Assembly: GCA_015472025.1 (NCBI GenBank)
Contig: BNHL01000001.1
Span: 5,134,001 to 5,198,000, forward strand
Direction: 5' to 3'
DNA: 64,000 bases
Source: Cytophagales bacterium WSM2-2
GTDB lineage: Bacteria; Bacteroidota; Bacteroidia; Cytophagales; Cyclobacteriaceae
The notes under the pieces were generated by a model that searched no databases, was not told the DNA's origin, and saw only the letters and a list, made by a program, of their open reading frames with translations. Below, piece by piece: positions 36,999 to 46,478 of this stretch. The stretch's first letter is position 1. The number at the start of each line of letters is the position of its first letter. A program made the translations under genes and the position numbers.

Positions 36999-37047
36999 AG
37001 GGTTGTTGGTTTTGGAATCTATTAACGCCCGAAAAACGGGATTATTA

Positions 37048-37677
37048 CTACTCCACGATCAGTTTCCCCTTCAGCAATTTGTTGTAGTCATCACAGGTGA
37101 GATATCCCTTCTTCGAACATGACGGACAAGTCTTATACACATCTCCAAAATAATTCTTCTTCACTACTACGGTAGAGCCTTTGCAGGTTGGACAGATAAC
37201 TTTTCCTGTTGGCCCGCAATCGATATAATAATCTCCCGAAAGAATCTCCGCAGCGCGCTTCGATTCTTTCTCCTGTTCTTTTAACAACTCTGTTTCAGCC
37301 TTACCGAGCCATTCAATTGCCTGCTCGGAGTATTGCCCCTGCGTACCTTTGAGTTGAACGTACTTGTTAAGCCAATCCACACTTTGGCGGTATTTTCCCA
37401 TCAAAAAAGAATTCTTTCCAAAATGGAATGTCAAATCGGAGGGTACGCTTTTAATCGTCTTAAGCACTTCACGAAATTTGGCATCCGCTGCTTCATAATG
37501 ACCTTCATCGGACAGCCTCACTGCAGAGTCGATCTTCATGGTGATTTTACGAGTGCGGTCGGCCTGCCTGGCCATTTCCAATTCCCTGATCTTATCTTTC
37601 TCGTACTGCGATTGGGCAAATGTGTGAACACATCCCAGTAAGAATAGTATACTCAACAAACGTTTCAACATTGTCAC
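37048..37677 (-). CDS. Exported protein with a DnaJ-like zinc-ribbon C-terminus
   Basis: The 209-residue protein has a signal peptide (MTMLKRLLSILFLLGCVHTFA) and a helical TPR-like middle (DAKFREVLKTIKSVP). The last 60 residues carry two Cys pairs (CPTC and CPSC) plus single Cys, like half of the CxxCxGxG zinc module of DnaJ. It overlaps the upstream amidohydrolase gene by 4 bp. The function is unknown; a zinc-binding module in an exported protein is unusual. Confidence 0.75.
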   Translation of the reverse strand: MTMLKRLLSILFLLGCVHTFAQSQYEKDKIRELEMARQADRTRKITMKIDSAVRLSDEGHYEAADAKFREVLKTIKSVPSDLTFHFGKNSFLMGKYRQSVDWLNKYVQLKGTQGQYSEQAIEWLGKAETELLKEQEKESKRAAEILSGDYYIDCGPTGKVICPTCKGSTVVVKKNYFGDVYKTCPSCSKKGYLTCDDYNKLLKGKLIVE

Positions 37678-38693
37678 TTCTTTTTATCTGTAAAATCATC
37701 TTTACTCATGCCCAGCCATTCGAGCGCTGCAAGATGAAAAATATCTTCTTTAGTTTTTTTATCCAAATCCATTTCTTCAATAAATTTTCCGATCTCAAGG
37801 TCACCCAGTGGAAATGGATAATCTGTCCCCAGCATCACCTTTGCAGATCCCTGAAGTTTGAGTACATATTCCAGCAAAAACGGATCATGTGTGGCGCTGT
37901 CCACCCAAAATTTGCCGATGTATTTTCGCGGGTCAACGTTGTTATCAATGGCAACCAGGTCAGGACGACATTCAAATCCATGAGCGATCCTTCCAATGGT
38001 TGGCAGGAAAGAACCGCCGGCATGAGCAAACATCACCCTTAATTTAGGTAGCTTTTCAAAAACCCCGCCAAAAATCATGGAGCAAACGGCACGAGAGGTT
38101 TCCGCGGGCATTCCCACCAGCCATGGCAGCCAGTACCGTTGCATCTTCTTCTCTCCCATCATATTCCAGGGATGCACCATCACCGCTAATCCAAGGCTCT
38201 CACACGCCTGGAAGATCGGGAAGAAGCGTTCTTCGTTCAGGTTCTCGTCATTAATATTCGAACCGATCTGAACTCCCTTAATTCCAATTTTCTTCAGGCG
38301 AGCTAGTTCTTTAACTGATAGCTCTGTGTCCTGCATAGGTATTGTGCCAAGGCCGATGTAGTTTTTAGGATACTTATCTACGAGCTTGGCAATGTGGTCA
38401 TTCAGAAACTGTGAAAGCGAAAGACAGTCGATCGGTTTTGCCCAATACGAAAACATGACGGGAATTGTACAGACCACCTGGACCTGCGTATTGAATTGCG
38501 CGTACTCTTCTATTCGGGCTTCGGCATGCCATGCATTTTCCTTGATCTCACGAAAAAACTGATTGCCGCGCATCATCTTGGCAAAACCTTTTTTATGATG
38601 CTGCAAGTAGATGAAATCGCCATAGCCGAACTTCTCGCTCCAGTTGGGCATTTTCTTTGGGAGAATGTGCGTGTGGCTATCGATTTTTAACAT
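37674..38693 (-). CDS. Amidohydrolase, ACMSD-like decarboxylase
   Basis: From the ATG at 38693 the 339-residue TIM-barrel enzyme begins MLKIDSHTHILP, with the metal-binding HxH. Further ligands are in VMVHPWNMMG, RVMFAHAGGSFLP and the Asp of MLGTDYPFPLGD. The overall pattern fits 2-amino-3-carboxymuconate-6-semialdehyde decarboxylase of the kynurenine branch of Trp breakdown. No other kynurenine gene is seen nearby. A TTG at 38708 would add five residues. Confidence 0.88.
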   Translation of the reverse strand: MLKIDSHTHILPKKMPNWSEKFGYGDFIYLQHHKKGFAKMMRGNQFFREIKENAWHAEARIEEYAQFNTQVQVVCTIPVMFSYWAKPIDCLSLSQFLNDHIAKLVDKYPKNYIGLGTIPMQDTELSVKELARLKKIGIKGVQIGSNINDENLNEERFFPIFQACESLGLAVMVHPWNMMGEKKMQRYWLPWLVGMPAETSRAVCSMIFGGVFEKLPKLRVMFAHAGGSFLPTIGRIAHGFECRPDLVAIDNNVDPRKYIGKFWVDSATHDPFLLEYVLKLQGSAKVMLGTDYPFPLGDLEIGKFIEEMDLDKKTKEDIFHLAALEWLGMSKDDFTDKKK

Positions 38694-38804
38694 TTCTGAA
38701 TCAGTCAATCCAACAAAGTTAAACTTTTAACTATTCAAAATCTCCCCGCCTGAGGGATAGGAGTGTCAATTATAAAAATTAGTTTTGGTTAAACCCTTTT
38801 GTCT

Positions 38805-39725
38805 ATGAAAATCCTGTTGGCATTGCTCCTATTAGTGTCCATTGGTTCTGTTGCCCAGAATTCTTCCACTAAAGTTCCTGATTCGTTGTTCACCGCTCAG
38901 CAATGGAAAGCTGCGATTCCGTTATACGAAGCTGCTGTAAAGTCAGGCGTAAGCAGCGCTCTTACCTGGAACAGGCTCGGCTTCTGCTATCACAACAGCG
39001 GTCAGTTGGATTTGGCGCTCAAGAATTATCAGATTTCACTCGAAAACAAGCCTAATCCTTTTATTGAACAAATTGTACAATCGAGGATGGCGCGTGTGTT
39101 TTCCCTTAAGAATGATTTGGAAAAATCTTTTGCGTCATTAAACAAAGCCGTAGCTCTGGGCTACGTCAATTTGCAAGAGCTGGAAACTCACACTGACTTT
39201 GCCAATTTGCGCAAGGATAAACGCTATGAAAATATCAAGAATCTAACCTACGAAAATTCTTTCCCCTGCAAGAAAGACTCACACACCAAAGAGTTCGACT
39301 TCTGGCTGGGTGATTGGGATGTCTATGTCAGAGGCACTGCCACGATTGTAGGCAAGAGTAAAATAGAAAGCGCATCCGGAGGATGTATGGTTCTTGAAAA
39401 CTGGACTGCTATTGGGGGTCAGCCGCACAATGGTAAGAGTATGAACTTTGTTGATCCGGAGACAAATAAATGGATACAAGTATGGATAGGATCATCCGGG
39501 ATTAACAATACCAACATCACTCGCTTCTACGATGGCGAATATAAAGACGATGCCATGCGCTTTGTCTTTGACCGGATGATGCAGGGTTCCAAAATCATTG
39601 GCCGTTTTATTTTTTATAACGAAGGTCCAAACCAGGTCAGGCAATTCAGTGAGCAGTCTACAGACAATGGCAAGACCTGGACAACCAATTATGATTTTAC
39701 TTACAAACGGGTTGGAACGAAGTAA
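38805..39725 (+). CDS. Exported TPR protein with a DUF1579-like domain
   Basis: From the ATG at 38805 the 306-residue protein has a signal peptide (MKILLALLLLVSIGSVA) and two or three TPR helices (TWNRLGFCYHNSGQLDLALK). A beta-barrel-like domain starts at FDFWLGDWDVY, a motif typical of DUF1579/lipocalin-like small-ligand folds. No enzymatic residues are recognised. It converges with the next gene with a 1-bp gap. Confidence 0.8.
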   Translation: MKILLALLLLVSIGSVAQNSSTKVPDSLFTAQQWKAAIPLYEAAVKSGVSSALTWNRLGFCYHNSGQLDLALKNYQISLENKPNPFIEQIVQSRMARVFSLKNDLEKSFASLNKAVALGYVNLQELETHTDFANLRKDKRYENIKNLTYENSFPCKKDSHTKEFDFWLGDWDVYVRGTATIVGKSKIESASGGCMVLENWTAIGGQPHNGKSMNFVDPETNKWIQVWIGSSGINNTNITRFYDGEYKDDAMRFVFDRMMQGSKIIGRFIFYNEGPNQVRQFSEQSTDNGKTWTTNYDFTYKRVGTK

Positions 39726-39726
39726 A

Positions 39727-40995
39727 TCAATGCAATGGGGCTTTCAGAATTACAATGTCCTGGAGCTGGTCGTCAGGTTTGATGTTATGGTTTTTATCAT
39801 ACCCTCCCCATTGGCTATTGGCGATATAGTATAAAGTACTTCCATCAATTACTCCCAAAGTCGGCTCATTGAAGTTTGGATGCGAACGATCAATAATTTC
39901 GAATTTTGTGACCTGACTCAGGTCTTTATTCAGAAAGTACTGCGTGCTGCGCAGCGGATTCACTCCATTCTGAATGGCGACTAACGAGTTGTTGTAAAAA
40001 TACAGTCCATCGATCCCTTTCAACGAGACGCTTACAGTTGAAGTAACCTCGATCAGTTCTTTTGACTTCATGTTCAGCCTGAAAACTCCCTTCACATAGT
40101 CGGCAATGAAGAGAAATTTCTCATCGGGAGAAAATGCCATTCCCTGGAGGTTCCAAAAATCGGGAGAGGAATAAAATGGTTCCAGTTTATTTGTCTTCGG
40201 ATTGACTGTGACAATGGTGTTAAACTTCCCGTCAGATACAAACACCTGCCCGTCTTTGTTCATGATCAGGTCGCCAAACACACTTCCCTTCATCGTCAGG
40301 GGTACGTCATACTTGTCAATCAGTTTACCGGTATTTAATTCGAATTTGAAGACAGCCGAACGGGCTGTGGAGTCATAGTTCTCCATTTCCTCCATAGGCG
40401 AAGCACATGCCCACAATACATTTCTTTTCACATCCGCTTTAATACCAAAAATACTGGCCATCCCTTTGAAAGCGGACGGGCAAAAATCCGTAGTGGTGCC
40501 ATCCGGAAAAACTTTGATGATCTTACGCTTATGTATGCTTCCAAGAAAGAACGTTTTGTGCTCAGGATCATATTCGATTCCTTCGGTATGCAAGCTCCTG
40601 TCTTTGATAGTGAACGCAGCATCAGAACGAATGACGGGCGTTTGCCATTCTTTTTGCATGGTAAGTAGTCCTTTGAATTCTTTTGTGTCCTTGATCGAAT
40701 TAAAATCAGCTACTCCCTCCAGTTTGAAACTGGCATCAATGAGTATCGCGCGCTTCAAATTCTCAAAAGCCTCTTTTGGATGGTTAGTCAAAGCAGCTGC
40801 CGTACCCAGTTGGTATAAAATTCCCTGGTGGTAAGGATGAAGTTTATTTGCCTCCTTGATATTGTCGTAAAATTTCGGATAGTCTTTAGCGCGATAAGCG
40901 GCCATCGCATCACTGTAGAATTTTTGCAACTCCTGTGCAGCAGATGAGAGGCTTGCCAATACCAAAAGAGACAAGATGATTTTTTTCATAGTCAT
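39727..40995 (-). CDS. Exported TPR plus SMP-30-like propeller protein
   Basis: The 422-residue protein has a signal peptide (MTMKKIILSLLVLASLSSAA) and TPR helices over about 20-95, ending in LTMQKEWQ. A six-bladed SMP-30/gluconolactonase-like propeller (HTEGIEYDPEHKTFFLGS, MNKDGQVFVSDG, GMAFSPDEKFLFIADY) follows. Metal-binding Glu and Asp positions appear to be present, but the substrate is unknown. M3 (40989) is an equally good start. Confidence 0.82.
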   Translation of the reverse strand: MTMKKIILSLLVLASLSSAAQELQKFYSDAMAAYRAKDYPKFYDNIKEANKLHPYHQGILYQLGTAAALTNHPKEAFENLKRAILIDASFKLEGVADFNSIKDTKEFKGLLTMQKEWQTPVIRSDAAFTIKDRSLHTEGIEYDPEHKTFFLGSIHKRKIIKVFPDGTTTDFCPSAFKGMASIFGIKADVKRNVLWACASPMEEMENYDSTARSAVFKFELNTGKLIDKYDVPLTMKGSVFGDLIMNKDGQVFVSDGKFNTIVTVNPKTNKLEPFYSSPDFWNLQGMAFSPDEKFLFIADYVKGVFRLNMKSKELIEVTSTVSVSLKGIDGLYFYNNSLVAIQNGVNPLRSTQYFLNKDLSQVTKFEIIDRSHPNFNEPTLGVIDGSTLYYIANSQWGGYDKNHNIKPDDQLQDIVILKAPLH

Positions 40996-41043
40996 GCAAA
41001 ATAGCTTTTGCTTACCGAAAATAAATCATCCGATCCGGGTGAA

Positions 41044-43443
41044 TTATTCCGAACGCAATGTGGTGGCCGGATTGATAAGAGCAGCTTTGATCGCCTGGTA
41101 GCTCGCTGTTGCAAATGCAACAAACACACAAACTAAGGGAGCCAAAACCAGGGGAGCCACTCCGATCGGGTCGTGGTATGCAAAACTGGTTAACCACAAC
41201 GTATCCATAATGTAGTAGGCAGCTGGAATACCAATGACCATGGATATCACTACCAGTTTCATATAATTCCTGGTGATCAGTCCCACAATACCAACAGCAG
41301 TAGCGCCCAGCACTTTTCGTATGCCAATCTCCTTCGTCTTCTGTGCTGCCGCAAACGCAACCAAGCCAAAGAGTCCGAGACAGGCAATCGCAATGGCGAG
41401 TGCAGCAAACACGACTGTCACTTTACCCATACGCTGCTCCTTGTCATACATTTTTTGATAACGTTGATCGAGGAATTCGTATTCGAAAGGACGATGCGTA
41501 AGCATGGAAGCACTGATGGATTTCAGTTGATCCAAAGCTTCAGACGTATTTCCCGGATTCAATTTTACAAAGGCATTGGTCAGTTCCCAATCTTCTGCAG
41601 AAGTAAACATCACCAGCGGGCCAATCTTCTCATGAAGTGAAGAAAAATGAAAATCTTCAACGACCGCAGCGACATAAGCTTTGTTGCCATTAAAATTAAC
41701 TTCTGCCCCACTTGCGTTTTCCAAGGGCAATCCAATTTCCTTGATGGCCGATTCGTTTACAATGACGGAGTAAATCGTGTCCTTTTGCAAAAGCTTAAAA
41801 TCAGCTTCCGTAAAATTTCTGCCAGCAATTATTTTCATGTTCACAGTCGGCACGAAGTCTTTATCGATTGCCATGGCTTTGACGATGATCCCACGGCCAG
41901 CTGCACCTTTAGCGCTAAGGCCATAACCTCCGATTATTTTTGTGGGTGCATCTTTGGCACGTCCCATACTGGCCACCTTACCGGTGCGAATGAATTCCGT
42001 TTTCAATTGGTCGTAAACCGCGCGGGTTTTTCCATCCAGCGGGAGAATGATAATATTCTCTTTGTCATAGCCCAGTTTTTTATCGCGGATGTAATTGATC
42101 TGATTTAGAATAACTACCGTTCCTATCATCAGGATAATGGAAACGCTGAATTGAAATACAACCAGCGATTGACGTAACCACATTCCCCTGCCCGAATTTT
42201 TGAAGTTCCCTTTCAGAACTCTCACCGGTTTAAAGGAAGTAATCGCAATGGCCGGATAGGCTCCTGCCAGGAAAGCAATTAGAAACCATACCACCAAACT
42301 GGCGATGAGAAATAGAGGGCTAAACAAATCTGCAATTACAAAATGCTTCCCGGTAAGGAAATTAAAAGGAGTTATCACAATAGATGCGATAATGAATGCC
42401 AGCAAAAGTCCCAGGAGAGTAACGATAGCTGACTCGCTGATAAATTGAAAGAACAATTGGCTTCGGACTGCTCCGGCTACTTTACGAATCCCCACTTCCT
42501 TGGCGCGATCAGCGGCCTTTGCTGTGGCGAGATTCACATAGTTGATGCAGGCTACAATCAATACAAGCAATGCAATTGCAGAGAAAGCATAAACATACTG
42601 AATGCTGCCTACCACTTCGGGTTCATCCACTTCCGACTTTAAATAAATATCTGTCAATGGCGTAAAGTTGTAAATGGCATAGTCCCCTGCACCTGTCAGC
42701 TCTGAAGCCAGTTCTTTTTTTACAATTGCATTCGTTTTATCTGCCAGTTGTTTGATGTCGGTATTAGGATGAAGGAGAATGAACGTCTGGTAGTTCGCGC
42801 TCCACCAGATTTGTTCCTTGGATGCATTTAAAGATGAAAAAGACCCGATGAAATCAAATTGTATCATCGAATTGGAAGGTGGATTTTCGATGACTCCGGT
42901 GATTTTATACTCGACCCGGCTATTGATCGTGAGCGTCTTCCCAATGACATCTTCCGTTCCGAAGTACTTTTTGGCTGTCGATTGAGTAACAATTACCGAG
43001 TTAGGCTCGACAAGGGCTTTAACCGTATTCCCCTGCAGCAGTCTGAATGAAAACACCTGGAAAAAAGTACTGTCAGCATAATAGAATTTATTCTCCTGGA
43101 AAATCTTGTCACTGGTTTTCACGATATAAGGATCACGGCCGGAAGGGTTATAGGTACGCACACCATTTTCTACTTCTGCAAAATTTTTCTTCATCACCGG
43201 CAGCAATGCCGTTGGCGACACTGAAGTTTTCGCAACCTGGCCACCGAAACTATACTCGAGAGACCCGCGGTAGATGCGATTGGCGTTGTCATGAAAACGA
43301 TCGAAGCTAATTTCGTGGGTAATCCACAAACAGAGCAAAATGCATGTAGCCAGCCCCAATCCGATGCCCGTAATGTTGATAGCGGAATAGGAAAAATGTT
43401 TCTGCAGGCTTCGAATCGATGCGAGGAAGTAGTTTCTTAACAT
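41044..43443 (-). CDS. ABC transporter permease, MacB/FtsX type, about 800 residues
   Basis: From the ATG at 43443 the 799-residue protein starts MLRNYFLASIRSLQKHFSYS, the usual start of this Bacteroidota family. There are two MacB_PCD periplasmic domains and two FtsX domains (AKAADRAKEVGIRKVAGAVRS, then QKTKEIGIRKVLGATAVG). It ends INPATTLRSE. An upstream in-frame start at 43512 would add 23 unconserved residues. No ATPase gene is adjacent. It diverges by 60-130 bp from a propeller sensor kinase, which may control it. Confidence 0.94.
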   Translation of the reverse strand: MLRNYFLASIRSLQKHFSYSAINITGIGLGLATCILLCLWITHEISFDRFHDNANRIYRGSLEYSFGGQVAKTSVSPTALLPVMKKNFAEVENGVRTYNPSGRDPYIVKTSDKIFQENKFYYADSTFFQVFSFRLLQGNTVKALVEPNSVIVTQSTAKKYFGTEDVIGKTLTINSRVEYKITGVIENPPSNSMIQFDFIGSFSSLNASKEQIWWSANYQTFILLHPNTDIKQLADKTNAIVKKELASELTGAGDYAIYNFTPLTDIYLKSEVDEPEVVGSIQYVYAFSAIALLVLIVACINYVNLATAKAADRAKEVGIRKVAGAVRSQLFFQFISESAIVTLLGLLLAFIIASIVITPFNFLTGKHFVIADLFSPLFLIASLVVWFLIAFLAGAYPAIAITSFKPVRVLKGNFKNSGRGMWLRQSLVVFQFSVSIILMIGTVVILNQINYIRDKKLGYDKENIIILPLDGKTRAVYDQLKTEFIRTGKVASMGRAKDAPTKIIGGYGLSAKGAAGRGIIVKAMAIDKDFVPTVNMKIIAGRNFTEADFKLLQKDTIYSVIVNESAIKEIGLPLENASGAEVNFNGNKAYVAAVVEDFHFSSLHEKIGPLVMFTSAEDWELTNAFVKLNPGNTSEALDQLKSISASMLTHRPFEYEFLDQRYQKMYDKEQRMGKVTVVFAALAIAIACLGLFGLVAFAAAQKTKEIGIRKVLGATAVGIVGLITRNYMKLVVISMVIGIPAAYYIMDTLWLTSFAYHDPIGVAPLVLAPLVCVFVAFATASYQAIKAALINPATTLRSE

Positions 43444-43575
43444 AGGCTGATTTTTGCAATAAGACTCCTTCGCCGAAAAAAAGTTGCAGTAGACTGGAAC
43501 AATTTGAGGCAAAAGTCACTTCCCCAACGATGGGGTATTCGTATGGAAGGAAATAAGGCTAACTTTCGCATTGAA

Positions 43576-46476
43576 ATGAGGGCCTCCTTACTTCTGGTTG
43601 TCTTAATCTCAACTCATGCCTTTGCGCAACAATATTCAATGCGCAATTACAAAGCAGTTGACGGTCTGCCGCAGTCACAGGTAACTGCCATGGTCGAAGA
43701 CCATAATGGCTACCTATGGATTGGAACCCGTGGTGGTGGCCTGGCCCGGTTTGATGGCCGCGAATTCAAAGTCTACACTTCCCTTGACGGCCTGCTCAGC
43801 AATATCATTCTTTCGATGCAAATCGATTCGCACCAGAATCTGTGGATCGTACACTTGCGGGGGATAACCAAATTCGATGGCCACCGCTTTAAGACTATTC
43901 AGTTTCCTGCTACAAGTCAAAAGCAGGTATCAAAACTATTCGAGGTACAAGACACAATCATTTTCCAGGTTGGAAGCCAGGGAGCCATAGGAAAAATCCA
44001 CAACGACTCGATCGTTTCTTTTGATGAACAATTGATTCCTGGTAAAAGGATATTCTACAGCATCCGGACATTGTCGCGGACGATCTGTTATTACCTGAGT
44101 GATACCAGTTTTTTGCTTGTCTCTCCTGACGGAACAAGGAGTCGAGTGCCGTTCAAAGGCTCTTTCAACACCGTCAAATCCATGACGAATTATTTTGGCA
44201 AAATTCTCATCGATACGGACAAAGGCTTTTATGTATTTGACATCAAGAACAAGAATTTCTTTCATGCACAAATTGCAGTCAATGGCAAGGTCATCGCTTA
44301 TGATTCCATTACGAAGGCGTTCTGGATTGAGCAGGCAGGGGCTTTCTCGCGCCAAAAAGTAGGTGGCAAACCCGAACAGATCATTTCAGATATTCCGGTC
44401 ACTCAAATTCTTATGGACCGTGAAGGGAACGTCTGGATTGCCACTTCCGGCAGTGGACTTTTCAAATACTATATCCGCGATTTTGAAAAATGCTCCTCTG
44501 ACAACCTGGGTTCCGTCATGGCCATAGTTAAGGATAAATCCGGGGCCACGTGGATTGGCGGAAAAAATATTATTCGAATGCATCGTGGCAAAATTGTGAA
44601 GTACGCTTCGAACAGTAGCGCTTTGCGAAGCGAGGTGATGGATATCAAGATCAATAAAAGAAACGAAGTTTGGGTAGCGTCACTTTCGGGCCTGGGAAGG
44701 TATGACAGCGTAAAAGACAAATTCAAATGGTACACCCGTGAGGACGGATTATCAAGTCAGTATATTTCTTCGCTCGACTTTGATGACGCAGGAAATGTAT
44801 GGTGTGGCTCCGTTGATGGAGGCCTAAATTCTTTTGACGGTAAAGCATTCAAGAACTATTCACTGAAAGACAAGCTCGCGGGGCGCGGAGTCTTTTCGCT
44901 GCGCTATTTTTCTAAGTTGAAAACCATTTTCGCCTGCTATGAAGCCGGCATCAAGACGATTCACATCCCGACCGGGAAAATTGATAAAATAGATTTGCCC
45001 GAGTTGACGAACTCTCCGGTGCTCTCGATGAGTATCTATAAAGACTCCGTCTTGCTGCTGGGCTCCTCAGGTGGTGGTATCCTGATCTACGACCCGCAGA
45101 CCAAGACCAAGAAAATGATTTCATCGAAAGACGGTATCCCGTCAAACCTGATCTACTTTGTGGGTCCTGATGAAGAGAATCATATCTGGCTGGGAACTGA
45201 ACAAGGCATCAGTCGTTTGCGGTTTGGAAAGAACCTGGAGATTACAGAGATCCAAAATTTCGGATTCGACAATGGGTTAACGGGAGTTGAGACCAATCAA
45301 AACGCTTACTACCTCGGTAAGGATAAATTTTTCGGATTGATCGATGGCGTTTATCAATACAATAAGCGCAAGCAAGGGTATGGCTACTCCTACCCGCTTC
45401 ATCTGACTGCCGTTGAAATTTCTTTCGGTGAAGTCAACAGTCGCAAATATTCGGATAGTCTTTATGGCTTTTTCAAGTTGCCGTATAAACCGGTATTCCC
45501 GTCGGATAAAAACCACATCACGTTTGTATTCAACCGGGTCGACAAGCAGAGTCCTAAATCTGTACGGTATAAATATTTCCTGGAAAACTTCGATAAGACC
45601 TGGTCCCTTCCCACCGACCGCGGCTGGGTGACTTATGGAAATGTTCCTCCCGGCGAATATGTCTTTCAGGTGAAAGCAATCAATCACCAGGGAGTTTGGG
45701 AAGATCAGGCATTACGCTATGCTTTTACCGTTACCGCGCCCTTCTATCAGACGGCAACATTCAGTATCCTGATGTTTTGTTTTATCACAGGACTGGTCAT
45801 CATCATATCGTACTCCAAGGTGCGGGCACGGATGCGCAAAGCCGTGGAAATAGAGCGCATCCGGCAACAGGAACAGGAAAATCTAAGAAAAGAAATAGCC
45901 CGTGATTTTCACGATGAGATGGGAAATCAGCTCACACGGATTATAAATTACATTAGCCTGATGAAGTTGAGCCCGAATGGGCAGGCTAAAGAATTTTACA
46001 ACAAAGTGGAAACTTCCGCCAAATACCTCTATACCGGTACGCGCGATTTTATCTGGAGCATAGACCCTGTCAATGACGAATTATCGAAGTTATTTTTCCA
46101 CATGCGGGATTTCGGGGAAAAATTGTTCGAGGAAAAAGGAATTCACTTCAGGGCCTATAATGAGCTCGGGGACAAAGTAAAACTGCCCTATGGTTTCAGC
46201 CGGGAGGCTAACCTGATCATGAAAGAAGCAATGACAAATGCATTTAATCATTCGGAAGCGAAGAATGTTTCATTTACATTAGAGAAGACAACGGAGGGCT
46301 ACCGGATGGAACTAAAAGATGACGGCAAAGGATTTAAGGTTAATGGAGTGCGGTCCAATGGTATTGGCAACATGAGCGTGAGGGCCGCCAGGATAAAATC
46401 GGAAGTAAAGATCGATAGCAAAGAAAATCTTGGAACAGAAATACATTTATTAATCCCAGAATTTAAAACCCAGTAA
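43576..46476 (+). CDS. Two-component regulator propeller sensor histidine kinase
   Basis: From the ATG at 43576 the protein has about 966 residues. It has a signal peptide (MRASLLLVVLISTHAFA), two seven-bladed-type propellers with Reg_prop repeats (DGLPQSQVTAMVEDHNGYLW, REDGLSSQYISSLDFDDAGN) and a Y_Y_Y domain (PPGEYVFQVKAINHQGVW). One membrane helix (FSILMFCFITGLVIIISY) and a HisKA_3 domain with the phospho-His in ARDFHDEMGNQLTR follow. The HATPase domain shows the N box (IMKEAMTNAFNHSEA) and DDGKGF. Starts at 43543 or 43504 are possible. The periplasmic propeller should sense a ligand, often a glycan, and pass the signal to the regulator encoded 2 bp downstream. Confidence 0.93.
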   Translation: MRASLLLVVLISTHAFAQQYSMRNYKAVDGLPQSQVTAMVEDHNGYLWIGTRGGGLARFDGREFKVYTSLDGLLSNIILSMQIDSHQNLWIVHLRGITKFDGHRFKTIQFPATSQKQVSKLFEVQDTIIFQVGSQGAIGKIHNDSIVSFDEQLIPGKRIFYSIRTLSRTICYYLSDTSFLLVSPDGTRSRVPFKGSFNTVKSMTNYFGKILIDTDKGFYVFDIKNKNFFHAQIAVNGKVIAYDSITKAFWIEQAGAFSRQKVGGKPEQIISDIPVTQILMDREGNVWIATSGSGLFKYYIRDFEKCSSDNLGSVMAIVKDKSGATWIGGKNIIRMHRGKIVKYASNSSALRSEVMDIKINKRNEVWVASLSGLGRYDSVKDKFKWYTREDGLSSQYISSLDFDDAGNVWCGSVDGGLNSFDGKAFKNYSLKDKLAGRGVFSLRYFSKLKTIFACYEAGIKTIHIPTGKIDKIDLPELTNSPVLSMSIYKDSVLLLGSSGGGILIYDPQTKTKKMISSKDGIPSNLIYFVGPDEENHIWLGTEQGISRLRFGKNLEITEIQNFGFDNGLTGVETNQNAYYLGKDKFFGLIDGVYQYNKRKQGYGYSYPLHLTAVEISFGEVNSRKYSDSLYGFFKLPYKPVFPSDKNHITFVFNRVDKQSPKSVRYKYFLENFDKTWSLPTDRGWVTYGNVPPGEYVFQVKAINHQGVWEDQALRYAFTVTAPFYQTATFSILMFCFITGLVIIISYSKVRARMRKAVEIERIRQQEQENLRKEIARDFHDEMGNQLTRIINYISLMKLSPNGQAKEFYNKVETSAKYLYTGTRDFIWSIDPVNDELSKLFFHMRDFGEKLFEEKGIHFRAYNELGDKVKLPYGFSREANLIMKEAMTNAFNHSEAKNVSFTLEKTTEGYRMELKDDGKGFKVNGVRSNGIGNMSVRAARIKSEVKIDSKENLGTEIHLLIPEFKTQ

Positions 46477-46478
46477 GT

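Noticed and set aside
37028..37040. Hairpin CCCGAAAAACGGG as a terminator after the zinc-ribbon protein gene
   Set aside because: The stem is short and no T-tract follows, and it lies upstream of the zinc-ribbon protein's stop in the wrong relation to act as its terminator.
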